Shown here: positions 9,539-18,874 of the stretch, in pieces
Layout of the letters: each line of letters opens with the position of its first letter
Numbering within the stretch: position 1 is the first letter of the stretch
Assembly (NCBI GenBank): GCA_041399085.1
Contig: JAWKTM010000038.1
Span: forward strand, 1 to 64,000
Source: JAWKTM01 sp041399085
GTDB taxonomy: Bacteria; Planctomycetota; Planctomycetia; Pirellulales; Pirellulaceae
Direction: 5' to 3'
Length of the DNA stretch: 64,000 nt
Position numbers and translations under genes: made by a program
Notes under the pieces: generated by a model
What the model was told of the DNA's origin: nothing
Databases searched by the model: none
The model's input: only the letters and a program-made list of their open reading frames with translations

Positions 9539-11527
9539 ATGTTATCTCCCGCCGACATTTTGGGGCCAAGCGGTCGGATCGCCGCGCGATTGCCAAGCTA
9601 CGAGCACCGCGAGCAGCAATTGGCAATGGCCGACTCGGTCGCTCGCGCGATCCGCGACGGCCATCATCTTGTGGCCGAAGCCGGAACGGGCGTGGGCAAG
9701 AGCTTCGCCTACTTGGTGCCCGCGATTTTGGCGGCGGCCGAAGCTGGTGAAAGCGACGGTAAGCCTCGACGCCGCGTGATTGTGTCCACTCACACAATCA
9801 GTTTGCAGGAGCAGTTGATCGGCAAGGACATACCTTTTCTGAATGCCGTCATCCCCGTCGAATTCTCGGCCGTGTTGGTCAAAGGTCGGGGCAATTACAT
9901 CAGCTTGCGACGGCTGGACGCAGCCCGCCAGCGATCCAGCAGCCTCTTTCACGACGAGCAGACGTTCGATCAACTTCGACAACTGCTGGTTTGGTCGAAG
10001 GAAACCTCGGACGGATCGATAAGCGACCTTGGATTTCGCCCTCGGTATGAATTGTGGGATGAAGTGGCCAGCGACAGCGGCAACTGTCTGGGGCGCAAGT
10101 GTCCGACGCATAAGCAATGTTTTTACTTCGCCGCTCGACGTCGAGCCTCGCGCGCACAAATCCTGATCGTGAATCACGCATTGTTCTGCAGTGATTTGGC
10201 CCTCCGCCGAATGGGCGCCAGTATCTTGCCAGACTATGACACCGTGATTTTCGACGAGGCCCACACGCTCGAGTCCGTGGCGGCCGACCATTTGGGGATT
10301 GGGGCCAGTTCCGGGCAAACTCAATGGATATTGAACAAACTGTATAACGATCGCACCAACAAGGGATTGTTGGTCCACCACGATTTGCGTTCCGCCCAGC
10401 AATTGGTGATGGACGCTCATTATCGCAGCGACGAATTCTTTGCCGATGTCGTCGACTGGCTGGCTCAACATCAGGGCGGCAACGGCCGCGTGCGAATGCC
10501 CGATGCGGTGGAAAACAATCTCAGCCCGGCGTTGGATCGGCTGGCTAAAGCGATTCGCACGATCGCGGACCGTTTCTGAAAATGAAACGCTGCGGCAAGA
10601 TTTCAGCTCCGCCGAAGCTCGCTTGCAATCGTTGGCCGACGAGATCGACGGTTGGACCAAACAAAAGCTGCCGAACGCCGTGTATTGGGCAACCGTCACG
10701 GAATCTCGCCGCCAACAACAACGCGTGAATCTGTACGCCGCTCCGATTGATGTGGGCGAAGTATTACGAGAGCAACTGTTCGGCCAGACGCGGTGTGTGG
10801 TGTTGTACCAGCCGCGACATTGTCGGTCGGCCGTGAACCTTCGTTCGACTTCTTCAAGTCGCGGGTCGGTTTGACCAAATCGGATTCGGTTCGCCTGGGA
10901 AGTCCGTTTAATTATCGAGACCAAGCCAAGCTGATTCTGCTGCGAGGAATGCCCGATCCGAGCCAGCAACGAGTGGAGTTCGAGACGCGTTGCGCGGACA
11001 TGATTCGCCGCTATGTCGACCGAACGAATGGCCGCGCGTTCGTGTTGTTCACCAGCTATAGCATGATGAAGCAAACGGCCACCAAGCTGCTGCCCTGGCT
11101 GCGTCAGCAAAACATGGCGTTGTTCAGCCAAGCCGATGGCACGCCGCGAAATCAAATGCTGGAGCAATTCAAAGCGGCCGATCGCGCGGTCCTGTTCGGT
11201 ACGGACAGTTTCTGGCAAGGTGTGGATGTGCCGGGCGATGCGTTGCAGAACGTCATCATTACGAAGCTGCCATTTAGCGTGCCCGACCAGCCGCTGTTAG
11301 AGGCGCGGCTGGAGGCGATTCGGGCGGCGGGAGGAAACCCGTTTCGGGATTATCAATTGCCCGAGGCCGTAATTAAACTCCGACAAGGGTTCGGCCGGCT
11401 GATTCGCTCGGCTCGCGATCATGGAATCGTGGTAATTCTCGACCCACGGGTCCGCACGAAACCGTATGGTCGCATGTTTCTCGAATCGTTGCCCGAATGT
11501 GAGATTGTGGAAGAGACGGTAAACTAA
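9539..11527 (+). CDS. dinG: ATP-dependent DNA helicase DinG-like (XPD/Rad3 family), with internal frameshifts
   Basis: A superfamily 2 helicase of about 660 residues. Walker A is EAGTGVGKS (residues ~48-56), the DEAH box is in TVIFDEAHTLE, and motif VI is QGFGRLIRSARDHG. Cysteines in NCLGRKCPTHKQC match three of the iron-sulfur ligands of the DinG/XPD group; a fourth is not obvious. Predicted role: 5'-3' unwinding of D-loops, R-loops or damaged DNA. The frame is lost near 10570-10576 (premature TGA 10577-10579), continues one frame over, and returns near 10805-10815, where two extra bases interrupt V-L-T-S-A-T-L. Net change is +3, so three single-base insertions explain everything; sequencing error is as likely as mutation. 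Confidence 0.85.
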
Positions 11528-11587
11528 ACCCCTCTTGGCGATCGACTGAATCGCACATACTAAACGTTGCCGCTAAAGGAATGAGAA

Positions 11588-11960
11588 ATGAGTCGAGTTC
11601 GGGCCGCCGTGTGGAGATTTGCCTTACTAGTTGCTTGCGTCGCCGTTGGTGTCATTCAAGTACGACCCGCCGCCGCCGAACGACCCAATGTATTGTTCAT
11701 CGCGGTCGATGATTTACGACCCGAGCTTGGGTGTTACGGCGCCACGCATATTCACAGTCCCAACATCGACCGCTTGGCCGCCAGCGGTACGGTGTTTCGC
11801 CGAGCTTACTGTCAGCAGGCGGTTTGCTCGCCGTCGCGCAGCAGTCTGATGACCGGTCTGCGGCCGGATTCCACGCGTGTCTATGACTTGGAAACCCACT
11901 TTCGGGAACACGTTCCAAATGGGTCACCGTGGCTCAGCATTTTAAGAATCGCAGCTATCA
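11588..11960 (+). pseudogene. Sulfatase, N-terminal fragment
   Basis: Begins with a signal peptide (residues ~1-28), then RPNVLFIAVDDLRPELGCYG, with the metal-binding Asp pair, and QAVCSPSRSSLMTG, which contains the C-x-P-S-R formylglycine site. It resembles the iduronate-2-sulfatase-like S1 group. After about 115 residues the frame shifts (near 11917-11922; VTVAQHFKNRSYH continues in another frame) and sulfatase homology stops at about 11960, where cyclase sequence begins. About three quarters of the enzyme is missing, so it cannot be functional as read. Either a genomic deletion fused two genes or the assembly is chimeric. Confidence 0.85.
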
Positions 11961-13103
11961 CCGCCGCACTCACCGCCGCGGACAGCCGCGCCCGCTCCTT
12001 CTGCCGATCCGCAGTTCACGCAGAGCGAAGATCTCGACTGGGCTTTCTGCACGCCGCTGACGGCCGACCCATGTCGCGGTTGGGCGTTGTATGTGGCCGG
12101 GAAACTCGCCGGCGGCGATGCGGTCACGCACGACGCCCGCGATCCGGCTGACTTGCGCGACGAAGTGAAGTTCGTCGAACTGACCGCCAACATGTTGACT
12201 TCACTACGTCGCATGCGAGTCCTGGAACGGAAGGACGCCAGCCTGCGTTCGTTTTTCTCGCCCGTGGTTTTGGAAGCTCTGGCCGAACACGATCCCGAAC
12301 AGATACTCGCGCCGCGCGAAGTGAACGTGTCGGTGTTGTTCTGCGATCTCCGCGGATTCTCGCGCCGCAGCGAAGCATCGGCCGATGATCTGCTGGGATT
12401 GTTGCAGCGCGTGAGTCGAGCGTTGGGCGTGATGACGCATCACATTCTCGATCAAGGCGGCGTTGTCGGCGATTTTCATGGCGACGCCGCGATGGGTTTT
12501 TGGGGCTGGCCGCTGGAGCAATCGGATGCGGCCGAAAGAGCGTGTCGCGCGGCGCTCGGCATTCAGGCGGAGTTCGCCGCGGCGGCTAGCGACTCGACGC
12601 ATCCGCTGGCGAATTTCCGCATGGGAATCGGCATCTCGACAGGACGGGCCGTGGCGGGCAAGATCGGGACGATCGATCAAGTGAAGGTGACCGTCTTCGG
12701 GCCGGTCGTAAATCTGGCGTCGCGGTTGGAAGGACTGACCAAACACGTGCGAGCGCCGATTTTGCTCGATCCGCCAACGGCCGAAATCGTGCGCGAGCGT
12801 CTCTCGCGCGACGAAGCCCGCGTGCGCCGTGTCGCAACGGTGCGCCCCAGCGGCATGTCGGCCAGCGTCGAAGTAAGTCAATTGCTGCCGGGCCGCGCGT
12901 CAGACTCGCTATTGTCCGACGAACACATTGCGGCCTACGAAGCGGCGCTCGACGCTCTCTCGGCCGGCGATTGGCAGCGTGCTTTTTCGCTACTGCATGC
13001 CGTACCGGCCGAAGACCGCGTGAAGGATCTGCTCACGGTGTTCATCGCCCAAAACAATCGCACGCAGCCCCCGGATTGGGACGGCGTGATCCCGCATGGT
13101 TAG
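11961..13103 (+). pseudogene. Adenylate/guanylate cyclase with GAF remnant, 5'-truncated
   Basis: The frame is open from 11946; an internal ATG lies at 12087. The section at ~12002-12140 (ADPQFTQSEDLDWAFCTPLT) looks like the end of a GAF domain. A coiled linker (RRMRVLERKDASLRSFFSP) leads into a class III cyclase catalytic domain. Metal-binding Asp residues are in SVLFCDLRGFS and GDFHGDAAMGF, and the substrate motif is VFGPVVNLASRLEG. The planctomycete relatives I know usually have FHA-GAF-cyclase order; the FHA part is absent here because the upstream DNA belongs to a sulfatase. From ATG 12087 an active soluble cyclase could still be made, so calling it a pseudogene rests on the truncation. 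Confidence 0.8.
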
Positions 13104-13283
13104 GCGATCGGCAGCGAAATTCTTATCTACCGATGCTGGCAGCATCGGCCACGCAGCATCGGCCACGTGGTGGACGCTGCCAGCGTCCCAAAGGGTACCT
13201 TCTCATCTGCCGCTCGCCTAAAGACAGTGACGGCGGCGGGCGCTGCGCCGGCAAGCAGCTTGGGCGAAGTTAGACGGTTCGGA

Positions 13284-15983
13284 CTACCTCGCCGGTTTCG
13301 GAGTCGCAACTCGCTCCCAAATCGCGGGCAACCTTCCCGCGTCGCCACCATAGGTTTGTGAGACCATAAATCCGCTGGCTTGCGACGTGTAGAAAATTCG
13401 ACCGTTCGACACCACCGCGCCTAAACATTCGCGCGAATCGATCGCTGGCCCCGTCGATACGAGCTTGCCGTCGGATGACAAGTCGATCATGTCCATGTTC
13501 GCGCCCAAAACGTAAGGTTCCGACAAAGTGAAGCGGCAGCAGGCGTAGTTATGACCGATGCTACTGACGACTTTGCCGCTGTCGCGGTCAAAGACGTTGC
13601 CGCGACCTCGCAGCGCGTTCGAGAAAATAAATCGCTCGCCGACCGTCACTACATTTAGGGCCGATGTTATGGGATCGGATTGCCAGACTAGCGAACCGTC
13701 GCGCGCGTCGAGGCACCACACGTAGCGATCCTGGGCGTCTTCGTTGGCTCGATTAAATCCGCCGATGTAGATGCGGCCATCACGAGCGCTCAGCGTGCAC
13801 TTCGAAGTGACATGATAGTCGTGCGTTAGCCACACTACCTCGCCCGTCTCGGGATTCAAGCACGCGGTTAGTCCGTTGTTTTCGGCTGGCAATCCTCGAC
13901 GCCGACGTTGGCTGGCCGAATAGCCGAAGAAGGTTGAGTAGTAGAGCTTGCCGTCGAGCATGCAGATCCCACAATCGTTTCCGCCCCGACCGTGCTCGGA
14001 GAAATCCTTCTGCCAAACCAGTTTGCCTGTGTCCAAATCCCAGGCCCATAACAAGGGCCGATTATCTTTGGGATAGTACGGGTTATCATTTGAGTAGATC
14101 CAGCTCATCACTTCACGGCCGTTCGGAGCCGTCACCGGATCGCCCTTGAATATGTAAGCCTTCTCCGTTCCTTGGGCGGCGTATTCGCCTGATCCGGAAG
14201 CGTAAATGGCGATGTTGCCATGCACGACCGGTGGAAATTGGCGACTCCAACTGGGAGAGCCCGTGAACGGCGATTCCCACAATAGCTCGCCCGTGGCGGC
14301 GTCGAGACAACGAATCAACGAGCGCTTGATTCCCGCCTGGGGAACTAGCAACTTTTCATTCACATACAAAGGCGATGTGAACGACAAATAGACGTCCGGC
14401 CAATGGCGTCGCCATAGCAATCGACCCGTGTCTTGCTCGACCGCGATAATCTGGCCTTCCGCTGTGTGCGTGTAAAGCCTACCGCCGCCACATACCGGAA
14501 GATGTTTCACGGTGCCTTCGAGTCGTCGGGCCCAGCGCATTCGCAAAGGAGGTCGCAAACCTTGATTATTCGCGTTCGTGCCGGCGAAGTCGCCGTAGTT
14601 CGTATACCAATTGTATTTCGCATCCGCGAAAGGACCGACGAGTGGACTACGAATCTTGGTAACTTGAAGGTCGGCAGTCGGAAGCGGCGTGTCACCGCCG
14701 GGTTTAAGCACATAAAGATAGCCGTCTTCGCAGGGCACATATACTTGCTGATTCGCGATCGCGACCGGTGCCGAGATCGGCGCCGAAAAGGCGGTGGCGA
14801 AAGTTGTTGCCGGTCCGCCGGACAACGGGACTATGTAGAGCTTACCATCCAATCCGCCGTAAACCGCATGGTCTCGTGTCAACACGGGAGCGCAGATTGA
14901 AGCCGCTTCGCATAGCACCTGAGGCTGCTCGCTTCCGACCGTGTGACGGCAAAGCCCAAGTCCTTGCTCTGGACGCGTTCGATAGACGTCCGCTCCGCGA
15001 ATACTGACCGACGCAAAGCTAAGTAGACCTGGCAAATGAATCGCGGTCTCCGTGCCGGGAACGACGCTGGTTGTGAGCTCGCCGTTGTTTACTCGCAAGA
15101 CTTCCACTCGCCCGGCATTGTCCCGGCGATGCCACTGCACATAGACATTCCCCGCATCGTCGGCACTTTGTCCGAAGGTCGCGGGATACTCGGATCCGGC
15201 GTAGCTGGGAATCGAAGCGACAACCGACAAGCGGGGCGTTTCGCCCTGGTCTTCTAGGAACACGGTACGTCCGCCGGCTGGCATGACGACCATATTGTCG
15301 ATCAAGCAAATATCACGCGAACAAACAAAGTGATCGCGCCAGGTCACGCGGTCTTGACGGGCTTCTAGCCAATCCATGCCGCTCCAGCGGTTGCCGTGAA
15401 AATCGACCACTTCGGTCACGAAGTCCCAAGTCCAATGCTGTTTGCCATCTGGATCGAGGCAGTAAACACGGGCGCCCAGGGTGGCGAAATAAACACGATC
15501 TTTGCCGACAGCCGGAGCCGAATAGATGGGTTCTTCGCAGTCGATCTCTTTCACGAGTGCTCCGGTTCGCTTGTCGAGCACATAGTAATAACCAGCAGTG
15601 GTTCCCACATGTAAATAATCTCCAACCACTGCGGGAGAAGCCACGTTATTACAGTTGCCCAAGCCGCCTCGTGTTTCAAACTTCCAACGCACATCCAGCG
15701 TGTCCGTATCGACGGCGAATACGACTCCCGAGCCATCGAGCACATATACCATCCCATCGCTAACGACCGGCGATGTGAAGATTGCATCCGTCATTGGGAT
15801 CGCGCGAGCGAGCCCGAGATTCGTGGGAAGCGTCAAATCGGGGACGTTTCCCGAGCGGCGGGGTCCGCCAAGCAGTTGCGGCCAGTCGTCTTGCGCGTTC
15901 AGAAATGCCGGCGCTAATACGATAAAGGCTGTCAAGATCGCCAGTGTTAACCGTCCGCGTGTCTGAGTTCGACATGTCTGCAT
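13284..15983 (-). CDS. PQQ-like beta-propeller repeat protein (secreted)
   Basis: Start chosen at ATG 15983 (MQTCRTQTRGRLTLAI), which gives a clean Sec signal peptide ending near FLNAQ; the frame is open 84 bp further upstream. About 899 residues. Repeated blade motifs such as GMVYVLDGSGVVFAVDTDTL, LYTHTAEGQIIAVEQDTGRL and RYVWCLDARDGSLVWQSD are the Trp/Gly-rich PQQ (BamB/quinoprotein) type, repeated across two propeller-sized halves. Planctomycete members are annotated as PQQ-binding-like proteins; no catalytic dehydrogenase residues are evident, so it may be a scaffold or polysaccharide-binding protein. The adjacent ceramidase-like gene is on the same strand 103 bp upstream. Confidence 0.9.
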   Translation of the reverse strand: MQTCRTQTRGRLTLAILTAFIVLAPAFLNAQDDWPQLLGGPRRSGNVPDLTLPTNLGLARAIPMTDAIFTSPVVSDGMVYVLDGSGVVFAVDTDTLDVRWKFETRGGLGNCNNVASPAVVGDYLHVGTTAGYYYVLDKRTGALVKEIDCEEPIYSAPAVGKDRVYFATLGARVYCLDPDGKQHWTWDFVTEVVDFHGNRWSGMDWLEARQDRVTWRDHFVCSRDICLIDNMVVMPAGGRTVFLEDQGETPRLSVVASIPSYAGSEYPATFGQSADDAGNVYVQWHRRDNAGRVEVLRVNNGELTTSVVPGTETAIHLPGLLSFASVSIRGADVYRTRPEQGLGLCRHTVGSEQPQVLCEAASICAPVLTRDHAVYGGLDGKLYIVPLSGGPATTFATAFSAPISAPVAIANQQVYVPCEDGYLYVLKPGGDTPLPTADLQVTKIRSPLVGPFADAKYNWYTNYGDFAGTNANNQGLRPPLRMRWARRLEGTVKHLPVCGGGRLYTHTAEGQIIAVEQDTGRLLWRRHWPDVYLSFTSPLYVNEKLLVPQAGIKRSLIRCLDAATGELLWESPFTGSPSWSRQFPPVVHGNIAIYASGSGEYAAQGTEKAYIFKGDPVTAPNGREVMSWIYSNDNPYYPKDNRPLLWAWDLDTGKLVWQKDFSEHGRGGNDCGICMLDGKLYYSTFFGYSASQRRRRGLPAENNGLTACLNPETGEVVWLTHDYHVTSKCTLSARDGRIYIGGFNRANEDAQDRYVWCLDARDGSLVWQSDPITSALNVVTVGERFIFSNALRGRGNVFDRDSGKVVSSIGHNYACCRFTLSEPYVLGANMDMIDLSSDGKLVSTGPAIDSRECLGAVVSNGRIFYTSQASGFMVSQTYGGDAGRLPAIWERVATPKPAR

Positions 15984-16086
15984 GGTGTCACCGGATACTG
16001 GAGGGACAATGTAGCGGGAATGCCAACTCACGGGCGCATGCGAGCTGGAGCGAAACCGTGAGGCCATGAATGTTCGCCACGGAAAT

Positions 16087-17526
16087 CTACTCGTGCAACT
16101 GTTTCATCAAGTCGAGCACGGTCTTGGTAATATGATCGGATGCGTCCAATTGCACACGATTGGTGCCCATCCATGTCTCGTACCCACCGAGCTCATGCTG
16201 TTGGGGTGTCGGCAAGTATCCGTGATAGTCGTTCGCTAACTCGATGGTAAATGCGTCGTCGAACGGTGTGTCCTGTTTGATTTGCAGGCCGATTTCCACG
16301 AATACCTCAAAGGGAATCGCGGCCACTGCTAGATTGCCGATACGCGCGGCCTGGAGTGGAATCGTGACTTCGTCCGGTCCATCTAACAGTCGTTGCACTC
16401 GCTCGGCGTAGTTTCGCTCGTAACGGTGAAATTTCGGTTCGCCTTCGGGTTCGGCCAGCAGCTTGGCGAAATGCTCTTGCATCGCCGCATCCGGTTTACG
16501 GAACTTCAGTGTGAGTTCACGTGTCGCGGATCCCAGCGGAACCCAGTCGTGGAATTCAACATTGGCATGTGCTTCTTTTACTCGTTTGGCGACAAGTTCA
16601 GCAACCTGAGTCATCTTCTCATAAGGCTCGTGTCGCTGGCCGCGTTCGCGGAAGTTGATGTTATTGATGTCGCCACTGGTTCCATTGCTGAGCATACCGA
16701 CGAAGTTATCATCCGACTTGGCGTCTAACAGTTCGCCGATTCGTTCGGAGAAGATACCGAAATAATCGGCCGACAACTCACCGTGGCTGACGCCGCCGAC
16801 GTAATGCAGCGAGTAGTTGGCGAGCAGCGCGATCGGTCGTCCCGAGGTCGACTGAACGCTGATGAAGGAGATTTCGGGATCAATCGGCCCGGCTGGCTTA
16901 ACCAGCGTCGCATGGCCTCGCGGCGGATTCATGCGAACTTTGTCGAAGCCGCCGAAGGGGTTTTTGAGCAGCTCGTCGTCCGTTACATACCAGCGGCGGT
17001 TGAAGACTTCGGATGGCTCATCCACGCTGCCCCAAGCGATGCGAGCCGGTTGCAGGTTGTCGTGAGCCGCTCGAACCGCATCGGCGATGCCTCGCGCAAG
17101 CAGCGGCGCGTATCGGTCGGTGGCGGCACGCGTTCCTGAGTGCGTGTGGGTTGCCGCCATCAAGATATTGTCGGGCGGCAGTTTGGTTTCGGCGGCGATC
17201 AGCTTGCGGGCTTCGTCGTACACCGATCGTGGAATCCCGAGGTTGTCGCAGATCACGAAGCCGATCCGAGCTTGCCCGTTGTCCAGCAACAGGCAGCGGG
17301 CGTGCAACGGATCATGCACGGCGGTGGCGGGGAACGGCGAAAAGCCGCCCACGACGGGCTCACCCAATGGCGGCGTGATTTCCACTTTGGCGGCGCCTGC
17401 GCGAAATGTGGGTTTGGTCGACTCGTCGGCGGCTTGAATCGGCGCGGAGGTGTGCCACAGGATCGCGCCGACGGCGATGAGGACCAACGTTCGCAAGGCG
17501 TGAGGCTGTGCAGTTCTAATCGTCAC
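16087..17526 (-). CDS. Neutral/alkaline non-lysosomal ceramidase-like protein (N-terminal domain family)
   Basis: 479 residues with a Sec signal peptide (cleaved near IQAADE). Family motifs include FRAGAAKVEITPPLG, HDPLHARCLLLDNG, ATHTHSGTRA (zinc-binding His pair region), NYSLHYVGGVSHGELSADYF (further zinc His) and NGTSGDINN (active Ser region). Such proteins are common and numerous in planctomycetes and rarely act on ceramide; an amide hydrolase of the envelope is the safest call. Complete in length for the short planctomycete form, with C-terminus at LDLMKQLHE. Confidence 0.92.
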   Translation of the reverse strand: MTIRTAQPHALRTLVLIAVGAILWHTSAPIQAADESTKPTFRAGAAKVEITPPLGEPVVGGFSPFPATAVHDPLHARCLLLDNGQARIGFVICDNLGIPRSVYDEARKLIAAETKLPPDNILMAATHTHSGTRAATDRYAPLLARGIADAVRAAHDNLQPARIAWGSVDEPSEVFNRRWYVTDDELLKNPFGGFDKVRMNPPRGHATLVKPAGPIDPEISFISVQSTSGRPIALLANYSLHYVGGVSHGELSADYFGIFSERIGELLDAKSDDNFVGMLSNGTSGDINNINFRERGQRHEPYEKMTQVAELVAKRVKEAHANVEFHDWVPLGSATRELTLKFRKPDAAMQEHFAKLLAEPEGEPKFHRYERNYAERVQRLLDGPDEVTIPLQAARIGNLAVAAIPFEVFVEIGLQIKQDTPFDDAFTIELANDYHGYLPTPQQHELGGYETWMGTNRVQLDASDHITKTVLDLMKQLHE

Positions 17527-17814
17527 GGCGGGAACTCCTAACGCGAGGATGGCGGGTGCAGTGTCGCAGGCAGGGCATTCGCGGGACTTCGATGGCGTCT
17601 AGCTTCTTGGTCAGTACGAAGCCCATCGTGGTCCGCGCGATGGTCGCATTTTAGCAAGGGAGTTTTGTTCGCGTGCAAATCGACAGAGAAATTGCCGACA
17701 AAATCGACCGCGACTAACATGGCTCGATCCAACGGCACGACGTCCGATGTCCGGTGTGTTCCGGTGGACCTTGTTGCGAGCAAGATTTCTCGCCGTTCTT
17801 AATGGAACACCTCT

Positions 17815-18810
17815 GTGACTCGACCTACATCTTGGGCGTCGTGCGGCGTGGTTCTCGGCCTCTTATTGCTTTCTCAGCCGTTGGCGGCGCAACAAGCGAA
17901 CGAGGATCCAGCCCGAGTGACGGTCGGGGTTTTCGTGAATGACGTCCAGGCGCTGGATCTACGCGAGCACAGTTACGCAATGGATGTCTACGTGTGGTTT
18001 CGCTGGAGTGATCCCGATCTGGCGCCCGCGGAAACGGTTGAAGTGGTGAACCCGAATGAATTGTGGGGGCACGTCAGCGAAGCTCAATACGACGAGCCGA
18101 TTCAGTTGCCGAGCGGCGAGTTCTATCAAGTGTTGCGTGTGCAAGGACGGTTCAGCCGCAAGTTCTTCTTCAACAACTATCCGTACGACCGCCAATCGTT
18201 GGTGGTTGAGTTTGAAGACGCGGTGCATGAAGTCAATCGCATGACTTATGAGGCGGACGAGAATCCGATTGCCTTGAACCCGCGGTTGCTGTTGCCTGGC
18301 TTTCGTGTGGGCGAACCTAGTGTGAGCATCGAGTCGTTTGTCTATCCAACGGCTTTTGGCGATACGCGCCGAACCGAACCTAATACTTACTCACGAGTGC
18401 GGGTCGAGATTCCGATTCGTCGTCCCTTGCTGACCTCAACGCTGAAGATGCTGTTGCCCGTGCTGTGCGTTGTCTTCGGAGCGTCGTTGATGCTGCGGCT
18501 GAAAGTCACGTTCGTCGACGCTCGATTGGGAATCGGCATCACCTCGTTACTGACGGTCGTGGCGATACAGTTGGCCGCGAACGAGACCATGCCGAGCGTC
18601 GATTATTTGGTGCTGATGGACAAGATTCATCTGGTGGCTTACGCCTACGTCTTGGCCGGTTTGGGAATTGTGTTGGCCACCGCGCGTCGAATCGAGGATG
18701 AGGCCCTGGAGAAAGCTCAACGATTTCAACGCCGTGGATATTGGGCGACGAGCTTGTTGTTCGTGGCCGTCCTGGCGGTGTTGATCGGTCAGGCTGTGTT
18801 GCAGGGGTAA
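17815..18810 (+). CDS. Prokaryotic pentameric ligand-gated ion channel (Cys-loop receptor homologue)
   Basis: 331 residues. Signal peptide ~1-25; ligand-binding beta-sandwich ~34-200, opening with VTVGVFVNDVQALDLREHSY; the pseudo Cys-loop NNYPYDRQSL (120-129) has the conserved Pro-x-Asp but, as in other bacterial members, no disulfide. Four helices follow: M1 ~205-228, pore-lining M2 ~237-256 (ARLGIGITSLLTVVAIQLAA), the Pro-containing M2-M3 loop NETMPSVDY (256-264), M3 ~265-291 and M4 ~309-329. The protein should assemble as a homopentamer in the inner membrane and gate ions on ligand binding; the ligand is unknown. The M3-M4 loop is short, as in GLIC. The gene is alone between convergent/divergent neighbours. 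Confidence 0.9.
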   Translation: MTRPTSWASCGVVLGLLLLSQPLAAQQANEDPARVTVGVFVNDVQALDLREHSYAMDVYVWFRWSDPDLAPAETVEVVNPNELWGHVSEAQYDEPIQLPSGEFYQVLRVQGRFSRKFFFNNYPYDRQSLVVEFEDAVHEVNRMTYEADENPIALNPRLLLPGFRVGEPSVSIESFVYPTAFGDTRRTEPNTYSRVRVEIPIRRPLLTSTLKMLLPVLCVVFGASLMLRLKVTFVDARLGIGITSLLTVVAIQLAANETMPSVDYLVLMDKIHLVAYAYVLAGLGIVLATARRIEDEALEKAQRFQRRGYWATSLLFVAVLAVLIGQAVLQG

Positions 18811-18874
18811 ACGTCGCCAGTTTACCGAGTTGGACGAGGCACTCGTTCAACGGCATGGTGTCGAGACTGCCGGC

